A stretch of 64,000 nt of DNA from Ureibacillus composti (GTDB lineage Bacteria > Bacillota > Bacilli > Bacillales_A > Planococcaceae): contig JAUCEP010000002.1 in assembly GCA_030348875.1 (NCBI GenBank), positions 2,745,001 through 2,809,000 on the forward strand, written 5' to 3'. The notes beneath the pieces are model-generated. The model searched no databases and was not told the DNA's origin. It saw nothing but the letters and a program-made list of their open reading frames with translations. The translations under genes were made by a program, and so were the position numbers. The first letter of the stretch is position 1. Each line of letters opens with the position of its first letter. Of the stretch, positions 29,389 to 38,348 are shown in pieces.

Positions 29389-30600
29389 TTAGGCAAATCG
29401 TTCTAGGATTTTGGAACTTTCAGAAATGCGTTCGACTACAGCATTACCAATTTGAATAGATGCCGTTGCAGCCGGTGATGGCGCATTACATATGTGAAGC
29501 GAATTTTTCCCCGGAAAAATCGCAAAATCATCTACCATGCTTCCGTCTTGCATTAGAGCCTGCGCGCGCACCCCGGCATGTGTTGGTATGATGTCTTTCT
29601 CGGTTAACTCCGGAATAAGCCGTTGAAGGCTATGTAAAAATGCCCGTTTACTGAAAGAACGGACATATTCTTTCATACCCTCTTTCATATTTGGCATTGC
29701 CATCTTCCAGAATCCAGGGTATGTCAACACTTCAAACATATCCTTCACGTTAATATCTGTCTTGGTATATCCTTCACGTTTAAAAGCCAATACGGCATTT
29801 GGACCTGCATGGACATCACCATTTATCATTCGAGTAAAGTGAACTCCTAGGAATGGGAATTCCGGATTTGGCACAGGATAAATTAAATGCTTCACAAGGT
29901 GACGTTTTTCCGGTGTTAGCTCATAATATTCACCTCGGAACGGTACAATTTTCATACCCGTTTCGGTACCAGACATTTTCGCCACGCGATCGCTATGTAA
30001 TCCAGCACAATTTATTAGGAAACGAGAATTGATAGTTCCGCGGTTCGTCTCAATCGTTACCCCATCCGTTCGCTCAACGATATTTTCTACTTTCGTTTCT
30101 AGACGAACAACTCCGCCACCTTCTTGAATAATTTCAGCAAATTTCCGTGCAACGCCTTTGTAATCGACAATTCCGCAGCTCGGAACACGGATGGCACCAA
30201 GTCCACTAACATGGGGTTCTATTTCTTTCAATTCTTCTTTACCGATTTTAACTACATCTAAACCGTTTTGAATGCCTCGTTCGTACAAATTCTCCATATG
30301 CGGTAATTCATTTTGTTCGGTAGCGACAATTACCTTCCCGCAAATATCATAACTAATACCGTGCTCCTGGCAAAATCGTACCATCGCTGCGTTCCCTTCA
30401 CGTGCAAATTTCGCCTTAAAACTACCTGGTTTATAATATATACCTGAATGAATTACCCCACTATTATTTCCTGTTTGGTGATGGGCCCAATCTTTTTCCT
30501 TTTCAATAATTACAATCTTTGCACCCGGATACCTTTTTGTGAGCGCCATTCCTGTGGATAATCCAACGATTCCTCCACCTACAATTGAAAAATCAAACAT
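29389..30600 (-). CDS. lhgO: L-2-hydroxyglutarate oxidase LhgO-like flavoprotein
   Basis: 403-residue FAD protein of the DAO family. FDFSIVGGGIVGLSTGMALT is the FAD-binding motif; GNNSGVIHSGIYYKPGSFKA is the highly conserved LhgO/L2HGDH segment, and SCGIVDYKGVARKFAEII and VPFRGEYYEL also match. The enzyme oxidises L-2-hydroxyglutarate to 2-oxoglutarate, passing electrons to the quinone pool. GAGGGG before the ATG at 30600 decides the start (a GTG at 30612 would lie in the ribosome site). It follows the semialdehyde dehydrogenase gene, as lhgO neighbours gabD in enterobacteria. Confidence 0.88.
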   Translation of the reverse strand: MFDFSIVGGGIVGLSTGMALTKRYPGAKIVIIEKEKDWAHHQTGNNSGVIHSGIYYKPGSFKAKFAREGNAAMVRFCQEHGISYDICGKVIVATEQNELPHMENLYERGIQNGLDVVKIGKEELKEIEPHVSGLGAIRVPSCGIVDYKGVARKFAEIIQEGGGVVRLETKVENIVERTDGVTIETNRGTINSRFLINCAGLHSDRVAKMSGTETGMKIVPFRGEYYELTPEKRHLVKHLIYPVPNPEFPFLGVHFTRMINGDVHAGPNAVLAFKREGYTKTDINVKDMFEVLTYPGFWKMAMPNMKEGMKEYVRSFSKRAFLHSLQRLIPELTEKDIIPTHAGVRAQALMQDGSMVDDFAIFPGKNSLHICNAPSPAATASIQIGNAVVERISESSKILERFA

Positions 30601-30741
30601 AATACCCCTCACTTTTAATTAATTTTTTTATCATAATTTTTGGACAATCTATAATAAATACCACAGTTTTGTTTTCTTTTTCAGCGTTCTCTTTAATAAA
30701 TGGTACAAAGCAACGGCAAAAACCGTTGCTCTCGTCCATTT

Positions 30742-32214
30742 TTAATTAGTCTCAAAACCCAACGAGATAAATTTTTCTTCTAAATATTCGTCTATTCCTT
30801 GATGTCCGCCTTCACGCCCCATTCCACTTTCTTTAATACCTCCGAATGGAGCTTGTGCAACTGTAGGAACAGCATCATTCATACCGATAATTCCAAATTG
30901 AAGAGCTTCGGAAACCCTAACAGATCGACTAATATCCTTTGTATAGAAGTAGGCAGCTAATCCAAACTCCGTACTATTAGCAAGTCCGATTACTTCTTCT
31001 TCTGTATCGAATGGGATGATTGGTGCAACTGGTCCAAACGTTTCCTCTCTTGTAATAATCATATCTGTGTTTACTCCAGCCAATACAGTAGGTTCATAGA
31101 ATAAACCATCAGCCAATTCTCCTTCAATCCTTTGTCCCCCACAAAGTAGATGCGCACCCTTAGATAGGGCATCTTGTACATGTTCCTCTACCTTTGACAA
31201 GCTATTCTTGCTTGCAAGTGGTCCTACTTGAACACTCGGATTTATGCTATTCCCAACTTTAAGAGATTTTACTTTTTCAACGAAAATCTCAGAGAATTTA
31301 TCAACGACTGAAGAATGGACGTAAATGCGATTTGCACAAACGCAAGTCTGTCCTGTATTTCTAAATTTACTTGTTAAGGCACCTACTGCTGCAGCTTCTA
31401 AATCAGCATCCTCAAATACGATAAACGGTGCATGCCCACCAAGCTCCAGTGACAGCTTTTTTAATTGCAGAGCTGATTTCGTAACCAGCAGTTTTCCCAC
31501 TTCCGTAGATCCAGTAAAAGAAATTTTCTTGACGACAGGATTCTCAAAGATCTCATTAGTAATAGGTCCAGATTGTCCAGTTACGACACTTACAACCCCT
31601 GCAGGGACACCTGCCATTTCTACCAATTTACCAAACGCTAGTGCACTAATAGGAGATTGGCTCGCAGGCTTAACAATGGCCGTACATCCAGCAGCTATAG
31701 CAGGACCTACTTTCCTTGTCATCATTGCTAACGGGAAATTCCAAGGGGTAATGGATGCTACCACTCCGATAGGCTGACGGATCACCATTAGCCTTTTATT
31801 TGTTGCGGAGGATGGAATTGTTTCCCCATAAACACGGCGTCCTTCTTCCGCAAACCACTCTAGGTAGCTAGCAGCAAAGTCAACTTCCCCTTTGGCTTCT
31901 GTAAAGGGTTTCCCCATTTCCATACTCATGATTCTAGCTAATTCATCTTTGTACTCGTGCATTAGATGATATATTTTTTTTAGATATTTCGCACGTTCAC
32001 CTGCAGTTAATTTCGACCAGGATTTGAATGCTAGTTCAGCCGCTGTGATTGCCTGTTGCGTTTCATGACGTCCGCCATTTGGAACTTGTGCCACCACTTC
32101 TCCTGTAGATGGATTTATAACAGAAAAAGTTTCACTATTCTGCGCTTCTTTCCATTCGCCATTTATATACATTTTCAATTCATTTAGATCAATTAAATCA
32201 CTTGTTATTATCAT
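30742..32214 (-). CDS. gabD: NAD(P)-dependent succinate-semialdehyde dehydrogenase (GabD-type)
   Basis: 490-residue aldehyde dehydrogenase. TPWNFPLAMMTRKVGPAIAA with the catalytic asparagine, KISFTGSTEVGK for the cofactor, LELGGHAPFIVFEDAD with the catalytic glutamate, and FRNTGQTCVCANRIYVHSSV with the catalytic cysteine pair, as in GabD. The C-terminus PFGGIKESGMGREGGHQGID is typical of SSADH. It would oxidise succinate semialdehyde to succinate. AAGGAG precedes the ATG. In one minus-strand cluster with the MFS and Fe-ADH genes upstream and lhgO downstream. Confidence 0.85.
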   Translation of the reverse strand: MIITSDLIDLNELKMYINGEWKEAQNSETFSVINPSTGEVVAQVPNGGRHETQQAITAAELAFKSWSKLTAGERAKYLKKIYHLMHEYKDELARIMSMEMGKPFTEAKGEVDFAASYLEWFAEEGRRVYGETIPSSATNKRLMVIRQPIGVVASITPWNFPLAMMTRKVGPAIAAGCTAIVKPASQSPISALAFGKLVEMAGVPAGVVSVVTGQSGPITNEIFENPVVKKISFTGSTEVGKLLVTKSALQLKKLSLELGGHAPFIVFEDADLEAAAVGALTSKFRNTGQTCVCANRIYVHSSVVDKFSEIFVEKVKSLKVGNSINPSVQVGPLASKNSLSKVEEHVQDALSKGAHLLCGGQRIEGELADGLFYEPTVLAGVNTDMIITREETFGPVAPIIPFDTEEEVIGLANSTEFGLAAYFYTKDISRSVRVSEALQFGIIGMNDAVPTVAQAPFGGIKESGMGREGGHQGIDEYLEEKFISLGFETN

Positions 32215-32290
32215 GATAAGTCTCCTTTTTCCACTGTTTTCTCAACATATTTTCCAACTGCTAGTTTCGTATGAAAGAAAGATTCCATAA

Positions 32291-33586
32291 TTAAACTCTA
32301 GAAATTTCAATTTCTCTATTAATATCTGTGATAATAGAAATCCTCTCGTTCTTAAGCACGAACAAATATCCAAAAGAGGCAACAAGGCAAATGACTACCG
32401 GTATGATTAATGCAATATCGAAATTATTAAGCTTGGATATTAATATCCCAGTTGCGACAGGTGCTATCCACCCAGCTAGGTTCCCAACAAAATTTTGTAA
32501 TCCAGCTAATTTTCCTTCTGCACCCTTTGGAGCTACATCTGAAACAGTTGCCCAAAGAATACCAGCTGCTAATCCCTCACCGCCAATTGCTATAGAAATA
32601 TACACAATAGCCATCGTCGCGCTTTCAGCATAAATCGTAGGAATAAGCATTAACGGAAAGAGCATACCAATCCCTAGAACAGTTTTTCTTGCTTTTATCG
32701 AATTCCAACCTCTTTTGATTAAGCCATCTGATAAAAAGCCCCCGAGTATGTTTCCGAGAAAGGACATGATCCAAGGAAGCATTGTAAAAAATCCAGCATT
32801 TAAAAGTGTCATTTCTCTTTCTGTTACGAGATAAATAGGCAACCAAGTCATCATTAAGTAAGTAAGATAGTTATGTGCGAATAATCCATATAACATCGGG
32901 TAAACATTTTTGTATTTCAATAATTTAAATGGCGATATATTAAGAACAGGTGCTTTTTCTGTTTGAGATTCGTCTCCCTTGATATAAGCTACCTCTGCAT
33001 CATTTGCAATTGAGCTTTCCTTTGGCTGGTTTTTGAAAAAGAATAACCAGAATGCAAGCCATACAAAACCTGCTGCTCCAACCACCACAAATGTTACTTG
33101 CCATCCCCAACTTTGGATGATCCAAGCTAATAACGGTGTTGCTATACCAATCCCTATAGCCGTACCGGAATTAAAAATTCCATTTGCGATTCCACGTTCG
33201 TGTGATGGTAGCCAATCTGAAATAACACGTGTATTGGTTGGAAACGCTGGAGCTTCCCCTATTCCCATTAGGACACGGATACCTATCAATGGTCCAAGCG
33301 AGCGACCGAGTCCTGTGAAAATTGTACATATTGACCACCAAACTATCGCAATTGAATACGTCAATCGAGCTCCTAATTTATCTACAATTACCCCCACAGG
33401 AATTTGCATCAATGCATACGACCAAAAAAACGCTGACCCGAGCAACCCAAATTCAACAGGTGATAGCGAAAGGTCCTCCATCATTGAAGGGCCTGCAACG
33501 CCAAGAATTGCCCTATCCATATAATTGATTGTTGTAGCTAAAAAAAGAAGTGCAACTACAAGCCATCTTCCATTTGTCTTTTTCAT
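32291..33586 (-). CDS. MFS transporter, ACS family (organic anion importer)
   Basis: 431 residues, 12 helices. TTINYMDRAILGVAGPSM in helix 1, YALMQIPVGVIVDKLGARLT and GIRVLMGIGEAPAFPTNTRV are signature stretches of the anion:cation symporter family, whose members carry hexarates, hydroxy acids and similar carboxylates. It lies between the Fe-ADH and SSADH genes and would import the pathway substrate (a hydroxy acid such as 4-hydroxybutyrate is a reasonable guess). Confidence 0.88.
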   Translation of the reverse strand: MKKTNGRWLVVALLFLATTINYMDRAILGVAGPSMMEDLSLSPVEFGLLGSAFFWSYALMQIPVGVIVDKLGARLTYSIAIVWWSICTIFTGLGRSLGPLIGIRVLMGIGEAPAFPTNTRVISDWLPSHERGIANGIFNSGTAIGIGIATPLLAWIIQSWGWQVTFVVVGAAGFVWLAFWLFFFKNQPKESSIANDAEVAYIKGDESQTEKAPVLNISPFKLLKYKNVYPMLYGLFAHNYLTYLMMTWLPIYLVTEREMTLLNAGFFTMLPWIMSFLGNILGGFLSDGLIKRGWNSIKARKTVLGIGMLFPLMLIPTIYAESATMAIVYISIAIGGEGLAAGILWATVSDVAPKGAEGKLAGLQNFVGNLAGWIAPVATGILISKLNNFDIALIIPVVICLVASFGYLFVLKNERISIITDINREIEISRV

Positions 33587-33669
33587 AAGTTCACCCCATT
33601 GTAAAGATTATTTTAGTACATTTACCCCAAACTTCCTTCGTGTATTAAACCTCCAAATCTATTAAGTAA

Positions 33670-34839
33670 TTAAAAGCTTGATAAATCTCCCTCATAAGCC
33701 CTTTCAATAATCATTTGGATGTCAGAAGATTTTGTTAATCGAGGATTTACGTAAACATTTCCACTTCTCATCGAATCCTCCACTAATTTCGGCAGAACAT
33801 CCAACGAAACTCCTAACTCCTTAATATTAAGAGGAATATTCATAGCTCGATTCATCTCAATAACAGTTTCAATTGCTGCATTTGCTGCCTCTAATGAAGA
33901 TAAACCGCTTACATTCCTCCCCAAAGCTATAGCTATCTCCCTATATTGCTCGGCACAGGCTGGCAGATTGAATTTCATCACAAATGGCAATAGTGCTGCA
34001 TTTGCAATTCCATGAGGTATGTTAAAGACACCTCCAAATGTATGGGAAATTGCGTGAACGTTCCCCAAACGAGATTGTGAAAACGCTGCACCTGCTAACA
34101 GTGAGGCTACAAGCATATTTTCCCTGCTTTCCAAATCAGTTCCCACGAAATATGAGCTTGTTAAATTGTTACCAATCATTTTAATCGCTTGTATTGCTAA
34201 TGCCTGACTAACAGGGTTTGCTGACTTAGATGTATAGGATTCAATCGCATGGGTTAAAGCATCCATCCCTGTTGCCGCAGTAATTTCTTGTGGTAGTCCC
34301 ATAGTAAGACTAGGATCAAGTATAGCTAAATCAGGAAATAATAATGGGCTAAGTACACCTAATTTAAAAGATGTTTCTTTATTTGTTACGACTGTCGAAT
34401 TAGTCACTTCACTCCCTGTACCGGCAGTAGTCGGAATTGCTATGATTGGAAGCGGAGGATTCTTAAGCTTCCCCACACCTTCATAGTCAAATATATATCC
34501 AGGATTTGTTGCCATTGCTGCTATTCCCTTGGCCGTGTCAATGCTACTCCCGCCACCAACAGCAAGTACAGTCTCAAAATTATTTCGTTTAAGGATTTCT
34601 GTCCCTCGATGAATCGTTTCTGCCGATGGATTAGGCTCAACCTCGTCGTAAATCTCGTAATTTAGATTAGCATTATCGATGGATTTTATAATACCATCTA
34701 TGATGCCAGCACCCTTTACTCCTTTATCTGTTACTACTAGCACGCTTGACACACCTAAATTTCTAATCAGTTCCCCAGTTCTTTCCGATACTCTATTACC
34801 AGATTCCACTCTTGTGGGCAAATAATACGAAAAAGACAT
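33670..34839 (-). CDS. iron-containing alcohol dehydrogenase (4-hydroxybutyrate dehydrogenase-like)
   Basis: 389 residues. NAD-binding VLAVGGGSSIDTAKGIA, then AIPTTAGTGSEVTNSTVV, TAATGMDALTHAIESYTS and the metal-ligand stretch GNVHAISHTFGGVFNIPHGI. The family oxidises primary alcohols; some members are 4-hydroxybutyrate dehydrogenases or hydroxyacid-oxoacid transhydrogenases, which make succinate semialdehyde (and 2-hydroxyglutarate). The adjacency to SSADH and LhgO supports that kind of role but the sequence alone does not prove it. First gene of the minus-strand set, divergent from the GntR gene. Confidence 0.85.
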   Translation of the reverse strand: MSFSYYLPTRVESGNRVSERTGELIRNLGVSSVLVVTDKGVKGAGIIDGIIKSIDNANLNYEIYDEVEPNPSAETIHRGTEILKRNNFETVLAVGGGSSIDTAKGIAAMATNPGYIFDYEGVGKLKNPPLPIIAIPTTAGTGSEVTNSTVVTNKETSFKLGVLSPLLFPDLAILDPSLTMGLPQEITAATGMDALTHAIESYTSKSANPVSQALAIQAIKMIGNNLTSSYFVGTDLESRENMLVASLLAGAAFSQSRLGNVHAISHTFGGVFNIPHGIANAALLPFVMKFNLPACAEQYREIAIALGRNVSGLSSLEAANAAIETVIEMNRAMNIPLNIKELGVSLDVLPKLVEDSMRSGNVYVNPRLTKSSDIQMIIERAYEGDLSSF

Positions 34840-35333
34840 ATTTTAACTCCCCTCTTGTTTATTATTACATTTTAATAAATCACTGTTTCTGATAAACACT
34901 AGATTCACCAAAATAATATATGATTTATGAAATAGAATATAGCATATTATATATTTTTTTGTAAATATAGAAAATTATAAAAATTAATATAATTAATATA
35001 AAACCTTTATTTTAAACGATTTTCATTGATTTATTATAAACTGTTACACTAAAAACCTTTGCTCAGGAGGAGATATATTATATATTATATGTATGCAAGA
35101 TGATAAATTTAATATATAATTATTGTTAATTAATTGGATTCAAATTTACCTAAGAGACATGTATGTTATTTTTTAAGAAGATCAGCATCTTAAATCTGAC
35201 TAGAGGTATAATATCTTAGTGGTAAGATTTGTTCCTAAATAAAATGTTCATTTGTTACAATAGAGTGTAGTTGCTTTTTCCTACTAACAACACACACAAT
35301 TTCATAGAATTTTTTAAGATAGGAGCATTTTCA
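34840..35333. other. divergent intergenic region of the hydroxy-acid cluster
   Basis: About 490 bp, extremely AT-rich with runs such as TATATTATATATTATATG near 35075. No gene seen. It should hold the divergent promoters of the Fe-ADH operon and the GntR gene and the operator; no dyad stands out against the AT background. Confidence 0.35.
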
Positions 35334-36023
35334 ATGATTTCTGGAAAAGAAAGAGGAGACAGGACGGAGTTTGTATATAATCTATTAAAAAAAATGATTT
35401 TTGACTGGAGTTTATCACCGGGTCAAAAAATCAATATTAGCCATTTAACAAGGGAAATCAACATAAGCGCCATCCCTTTAAGAGAAGCGTTATCTCGTCT
35501 TAACTCTGAAAAATTAGTGATTTTAGAACCAAACAAGGGATATCGTGTAAGTGGCATGCTAGATGCTGAAAGTATTACAAAAATGCTAGAAGCTCGTATT
35601 TTATTGGAAACCCATGCCATTCGGAATATTATCCGTTTAAATAATTTAAGTGTGACCAAGGAAATGACCGAACTGACAGAGCAAATGTATTCTATTTCCG
35701 GTTCGATAAATAAAAAAATACTCGATTTCACCCATTTAGATCAACAATTTCATCATTCCATTATGAAGGCTGGCGGAAACTCATTTCTTTTTGAGGCATA
35801 CGAAGCCATGCACTGCCATCTACATATAGGTCGTTTTTATCACGTCAAAGGGGAACTAGACCAAAAAGAAGCGCCAGCAGAACATTTGGAAATTATTGAA
35901 GCAATTAAAACAAGAGATGTATACAGAGCCGAGCATACTCTTTCCACCCATATCCAAGATTCCATAAACCGATTGTTAGATAAAAAGACAATACCTTCTG
36001 AAATTGAAAACAAGCTTTTATAA
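35334..36023 (+). CDS. GntR-family regulator (FadR/FCD subgroup)
   Basis: 229 residues. Winged HTH at 10-75 (VYNLLKKMIFDWSLSPGQKI, ISAIPLREALSRLNSEKLVI), then an all-helical FCD effector domain with its metal/ligand residues (ILLETHAIRNII, DQQFHHSIMKAGGNSFL, EHLEIIEAIKTRD, HIQDSINRL). AGGAG eight bases before the ATG at 35334 sets the start; an upstream ATG would add 21 odd residues. FCD regulators commonly sense carboxylic acids; it is divergent from the hydroxy-acid operon it probably represses. Confidence 0.9.
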   Translation: MISGKERGDRTEFVYNLLKKMIFDWSLSPGQKINISHLTREINISAIPLREALSRLNSEKLVILEPNKGYRVSGMLDAESITKMLEARILLETHAIRNIIRLNNLSVTKEMTELTEQMYSISGSINKKILDFTHLDQQFHHSIMKAGGNSFLFEAYEAMHCHLHIGRFYHVKGELDQKEAPAEHLEIIEAIKTRDVYRAEHTLSTHIQDSINRLLDKKTIPSEIENKLL

Positions 36024-36034
36024 AGCAAAAAGAC

Positions 36035-36067
36035 AGTTGGAAGTTTGATTTCATCGAACTTCCAACT
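36035..36067. terminator. bidirectional terminator between convergent genes
   Basis: AGTTGGAAGTT/AACTTCCAACT, an 11-bp perfect stem, between the GntR gene (plus) and the flavoprotein gene (minus). A T-rich stretch follows on the minus strand (TCTTTTT). Confidence 0.75.
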
Positions 36068-36163
36068 ACCTTATTTAAAATAGAACTTTTTTACTGTTCC
36101 CTTTTTTAATCTGTCTACTTAATGGTGAGCATATCAGAAATTCATTGCAGGTTCACTACTTTT

Positions 36164-37213
36164 TTAAAGTTGATGAATCATTTTTTCCAAATGTCGAACA
36201 GTTGGCGTTAAGTTTGCAAAGAAGTAGGCTTCTCGTAATTTTCGTGAGGGGGCACTACCCAGTATGTAACCAGCGGAACCATTATGTAACATGTTTGCTT
36301 GTACGGCTGTTAGTGTAGCATAAACCGTTTGCAACCGGATCTTACAAATTTCTTTCATTGAATACTCACCAGTTTGTAACACTTCTTTTAGTGACTGTTG
36401 TATTTGATGTAAATTCTGCCGAATATCATCTACTTGTACTTTTAAATAGTCGTTACAGCCATTTTGCTTAGCTTTAACTTTCAAAATTCCTTCAATCGCA
36501 GACTCCATTACACCTATCCCCAAAGGAATTTGATATAACACAAAAATTGAACGCATTTTTTCAACAAATACAGATGCCTCATGAGATATAACTTCTTCAT
36601 CGCTTACAAAAGTATTTTCAAAGCGGCAACTAAATGTAGCACTTCCATTCACACCAATGTAATTTACTTTTTCTTTTAACGTAATCGTTTCATCATCTGT
36701 ATTGACGAATACCATGACCTCTTTTTGTTCATTTAAAGTTGCAATGGCACCAAACCAATGATGATCCCCTAAATTTGAGACAGAAGGAAGCACACCATTA
36801 ATGATATAACCTCCTTCCACTCGTTCTGCTTTTAAATGCAGTTTTTCTAATTCAGCATAAAATTTCATTGGATTTGATAAACCTGTTGCTCCTAGTACTT
36901 CGCCATTTTCTAACTGAGGAAGTAGACGGTCTCGCAAAGATTGATTTTCACTTTTACGAATATATGTTAATGCAGCGAGGTGGCACCAAAGGCAAAATGC
37001 AGTCGTCATACAAACTTTTGCTGTTTCTCTCACTAATTCCATTTCATCGAATAACGTTTCCTCGTTCGATTTATTAGATGAGGCGAAAAATCCTGCTTTC
37101 CCCAGTGTATATAGATAATCCGATGCATACAAGGCTTCTTCATCAATCTTTTTCACTAAAGGTTTTAATTTTTCATCAATAATCGTTTGTAATTCTACTG
37201 CATTTATTACCAT
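36164..37213 (-). CDS. acyl-CoA-dehydrogenase-like flavoprotein
   Basis: 349 residues with the acyl-CoA dehydrogenase fold (EEALYASDYLYTLGKAGFFA, MTTAFCLWCHLAALTYI, GATGLSNPMKFY, GYIINGVLPSVSNLGDHHW). The C-terminal helical domain lacks the usual catalytic glutamate motif and ends SRKLREAYFFANLTPTVRHL, more like the flavin-dependent monooxygenase branch (DszC/SfnB-type, which use reduced FMN) than true dehydrogenases. Start at 37213 has GGGGTG seven bases before. It follows the DUF4242 gene by 24 bp. With a sulfonate/nitrate-type ABC importer under related control, an oxygenase acting on an imported small molecule is plausible. Confidence 0.7.
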   Translation of the reverse strand: MVINAVELQTIIDEKLKPLVKKIDEEALYASDYLYTLGKAGFFASSNKSNEETLFDEMELVRETAKVCMTTAFCLWCHLAALTYIRKSENQSLRDRLLPQLENGEVLGATGLSNPMKFYAELEKLHLKAERVEGGYIINGVLPSVSNLGDHHWFGAIATLNEQKEVMVFVNTDDETITLKEKVNYIGVNGSATFSCRFENTFVSDEEVISHEASVFVEKMRSIFVLYQIPLGIGVMESAIEGILKVKAKQNGCNDYLKVQVDDIRQNLHQIQQSLKEVLQTGEYSMKEICKIRLQTVYATLTAVQANMLHNGSAGYILGSAPSRKLREAYFFANLTPTVRHLEKMIHQL

Positions 37214-37237
37214 TTGAATCACCCCTATATTTTGTTT

Positions 37238-37753
37238 TTAATCAGCTAATTCTGTTAATGATGTAATTGGTGTTTGTACCGCTTCACGTGCACGTTTTAC
37301 TGCCGCTTCATCCGGCGCATCATAGAAACATAAGCATTTTGTCATATCTTCACAAACGTATGTGCGTGAGAATTTCACTTCTGGTACTTCTTCATAGTGA
37401 ACTGAATTTTTCTTTTTACGTGCTAAATATTGATCCATCGTAATTTCAGCTGGAATCTCCCACTCTACTAAATAGTTCACTACTTCCTTGTTGTTTTTTA
37501 CGTCTTCTAGCTCTTTCCCTACTATACGTACTTCTTTTACTAAATCTGATTGGATGCCTACGTTTTGAAGTGCATTAGTTGCTACTTCTTTCCCATTCGC
37601 TTCTAAAATGAAATATGCACGACTAAAATCTTTTGCCACTTGTACTTCAACAACAGATGAATCATTGTTACCACCCAGATTTTCAATTAGTGCATTGAAT
37701 TGTTCCTTACTTGTTACGTCATTTACATTTGCTTCTACTAAAAATAAACCCAT
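37238..37753 (-). CDS. DUF4242-type (nickel-binding SCO4226-like) protein, two domains
   Basis: 171 residues. The C-terminal part (about 85-170) has the DUF4242 pattern: VEWEIPAEITMDQYLARKKK, VKFSRTYVCEDMTKCLCFYD and AVKRAREAVQTPITSL. The N-terminal half (LFLVEANVNDVTSKEQFNAL) resembles the same ferredoxin-like fold, so it may be a tandem. One family member, SCO4226, binds nickel; whether this one does is unknown. GGAGGGG precedes the ATG. First gene of an operon with the flavoprotein, behind a promoter overlapped by a palindrome. Confidence 0.65.
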   Translation of the reverse strand: MGLFLVEANVNDVTSKEQFNALIENLGGNNDSSVVEVQVAKDFSRAYFILEANGKEVATNALQNVGIQSDLVKEVRIVGKELEDVKNNKEVVNYLVEWEIPAEITMDQYLARKKKNSVHYEEVPEVKFSRTYVCEDMTKCLCFYDAPDEAAVKRAREAVQTPITSLTELAD

Positions 37754-37796
37754 AGTAAACCCCTCCGAATAGTCGATTTTATTACAAGGTTATTTT

Positions 37797-37855
37797 ATTA
37801 TACTGAGTATAAAAAAACAACTGAATTGATAAAAATATTTCAATTATGCTAAAAT
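37797..37855. promoter_or_regulatory. divergent promoters with HxlR-type palindrome
   Basis: Perfect palindrome TATACTGAGTATA at 37799-37811 overlaps a minus-strand -10 box TATAAT (37802-37797) of the DUF4242 operon. On the plus strand TTGATA (37826-37831) and TAAAAT (37850-37855), 18 bp apart, would serve the HxlR gene. The 16-mer around the minus -10 (AGTATAATAAAATAAC) recurs at the ABC operon promoter. Confidence 0.6.
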
Positions 37856-37880
37856 ATAGTACAAAAGGAGGCAATAATAA

Positions 37881-38306
37881 TTGAAAACTCGCTATGACCT
37901 ACAATGCAATATTGCTCAAACATTAAATATTATTGGTGATCGCTGGACATTATTAATCTTGCATGAATTATTAATCGGCGAAACAAATTTTAATGATATT
38001 AAATTAAAGTTACCAGGCCTTTCTGGTAATCTATTATCCACACGGTTAAAGTCCCTGGAAGAAGCTGACCTGGTGCATTCAGAACTTTATTCTAATCATC
38101 CACCACGCTATGCCTATACACTTACTGACAAAGGACAGGCACTTGAACCTGTATTTAACGCTATGATCATTTGGGGTAGTGAAAACTTAGAAAATTGTTT
38201 TAAAGAAATTGTGGACCCTCAAACAAATGATCGAGTTGAAATTGGTTATTATTCGAAAAGTAGCGGCAATCGCATCGAAAATATTCGAGTTCAACCAATT
38301 AAGTAG
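37881..38306 (+). CDS. HxlR-family transcriptional regulator
   Basis: 141 residues, single winged-helix protein. CNIAQTLNIIGDRWTLLILH is the HxlR signature with its N-terminal cysteine (often a redox or electrophile sensor), then FNDIKLKLPGLSGNLLSTRL and LEEADLVHSELYSNHPPRYA. Start is TTG after AAGGAGG. It is divergent from the DUF4242/flavoprotein operon; related palindromes there and before the ABC operon make it the likely regulator of both. Confidence 0.9.
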   Translation: MKTRYDLQCNIAQTLNIIGDRWTLLILHELLIGETNFNDIKLKLPGLSGNLLSTRLKSLEEADLVHSELYSNHPPRYAYTLTDKGQALEPVFNAMIIWGSENLENCFKEIVDPQTNDRVEIGYYSKSSGNRIENIRVQPIK

Positions 38307-38312
38307 TAATCC

Positions 38313-38345
38313 TTAAGCTGACTGAAAAACGATTGGTCAGCTTAA
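38313..38345. terminator. hairpin between convergent HxlR and ABC permease genes
   Basis: TTAAGCTGAC/GTCAGCTTAA, ten perfect pairs, 13-base loop, no T-tract; likely shared weak terminator. Confidence 0.5.
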
Positions 38346-38348
38346 CCA

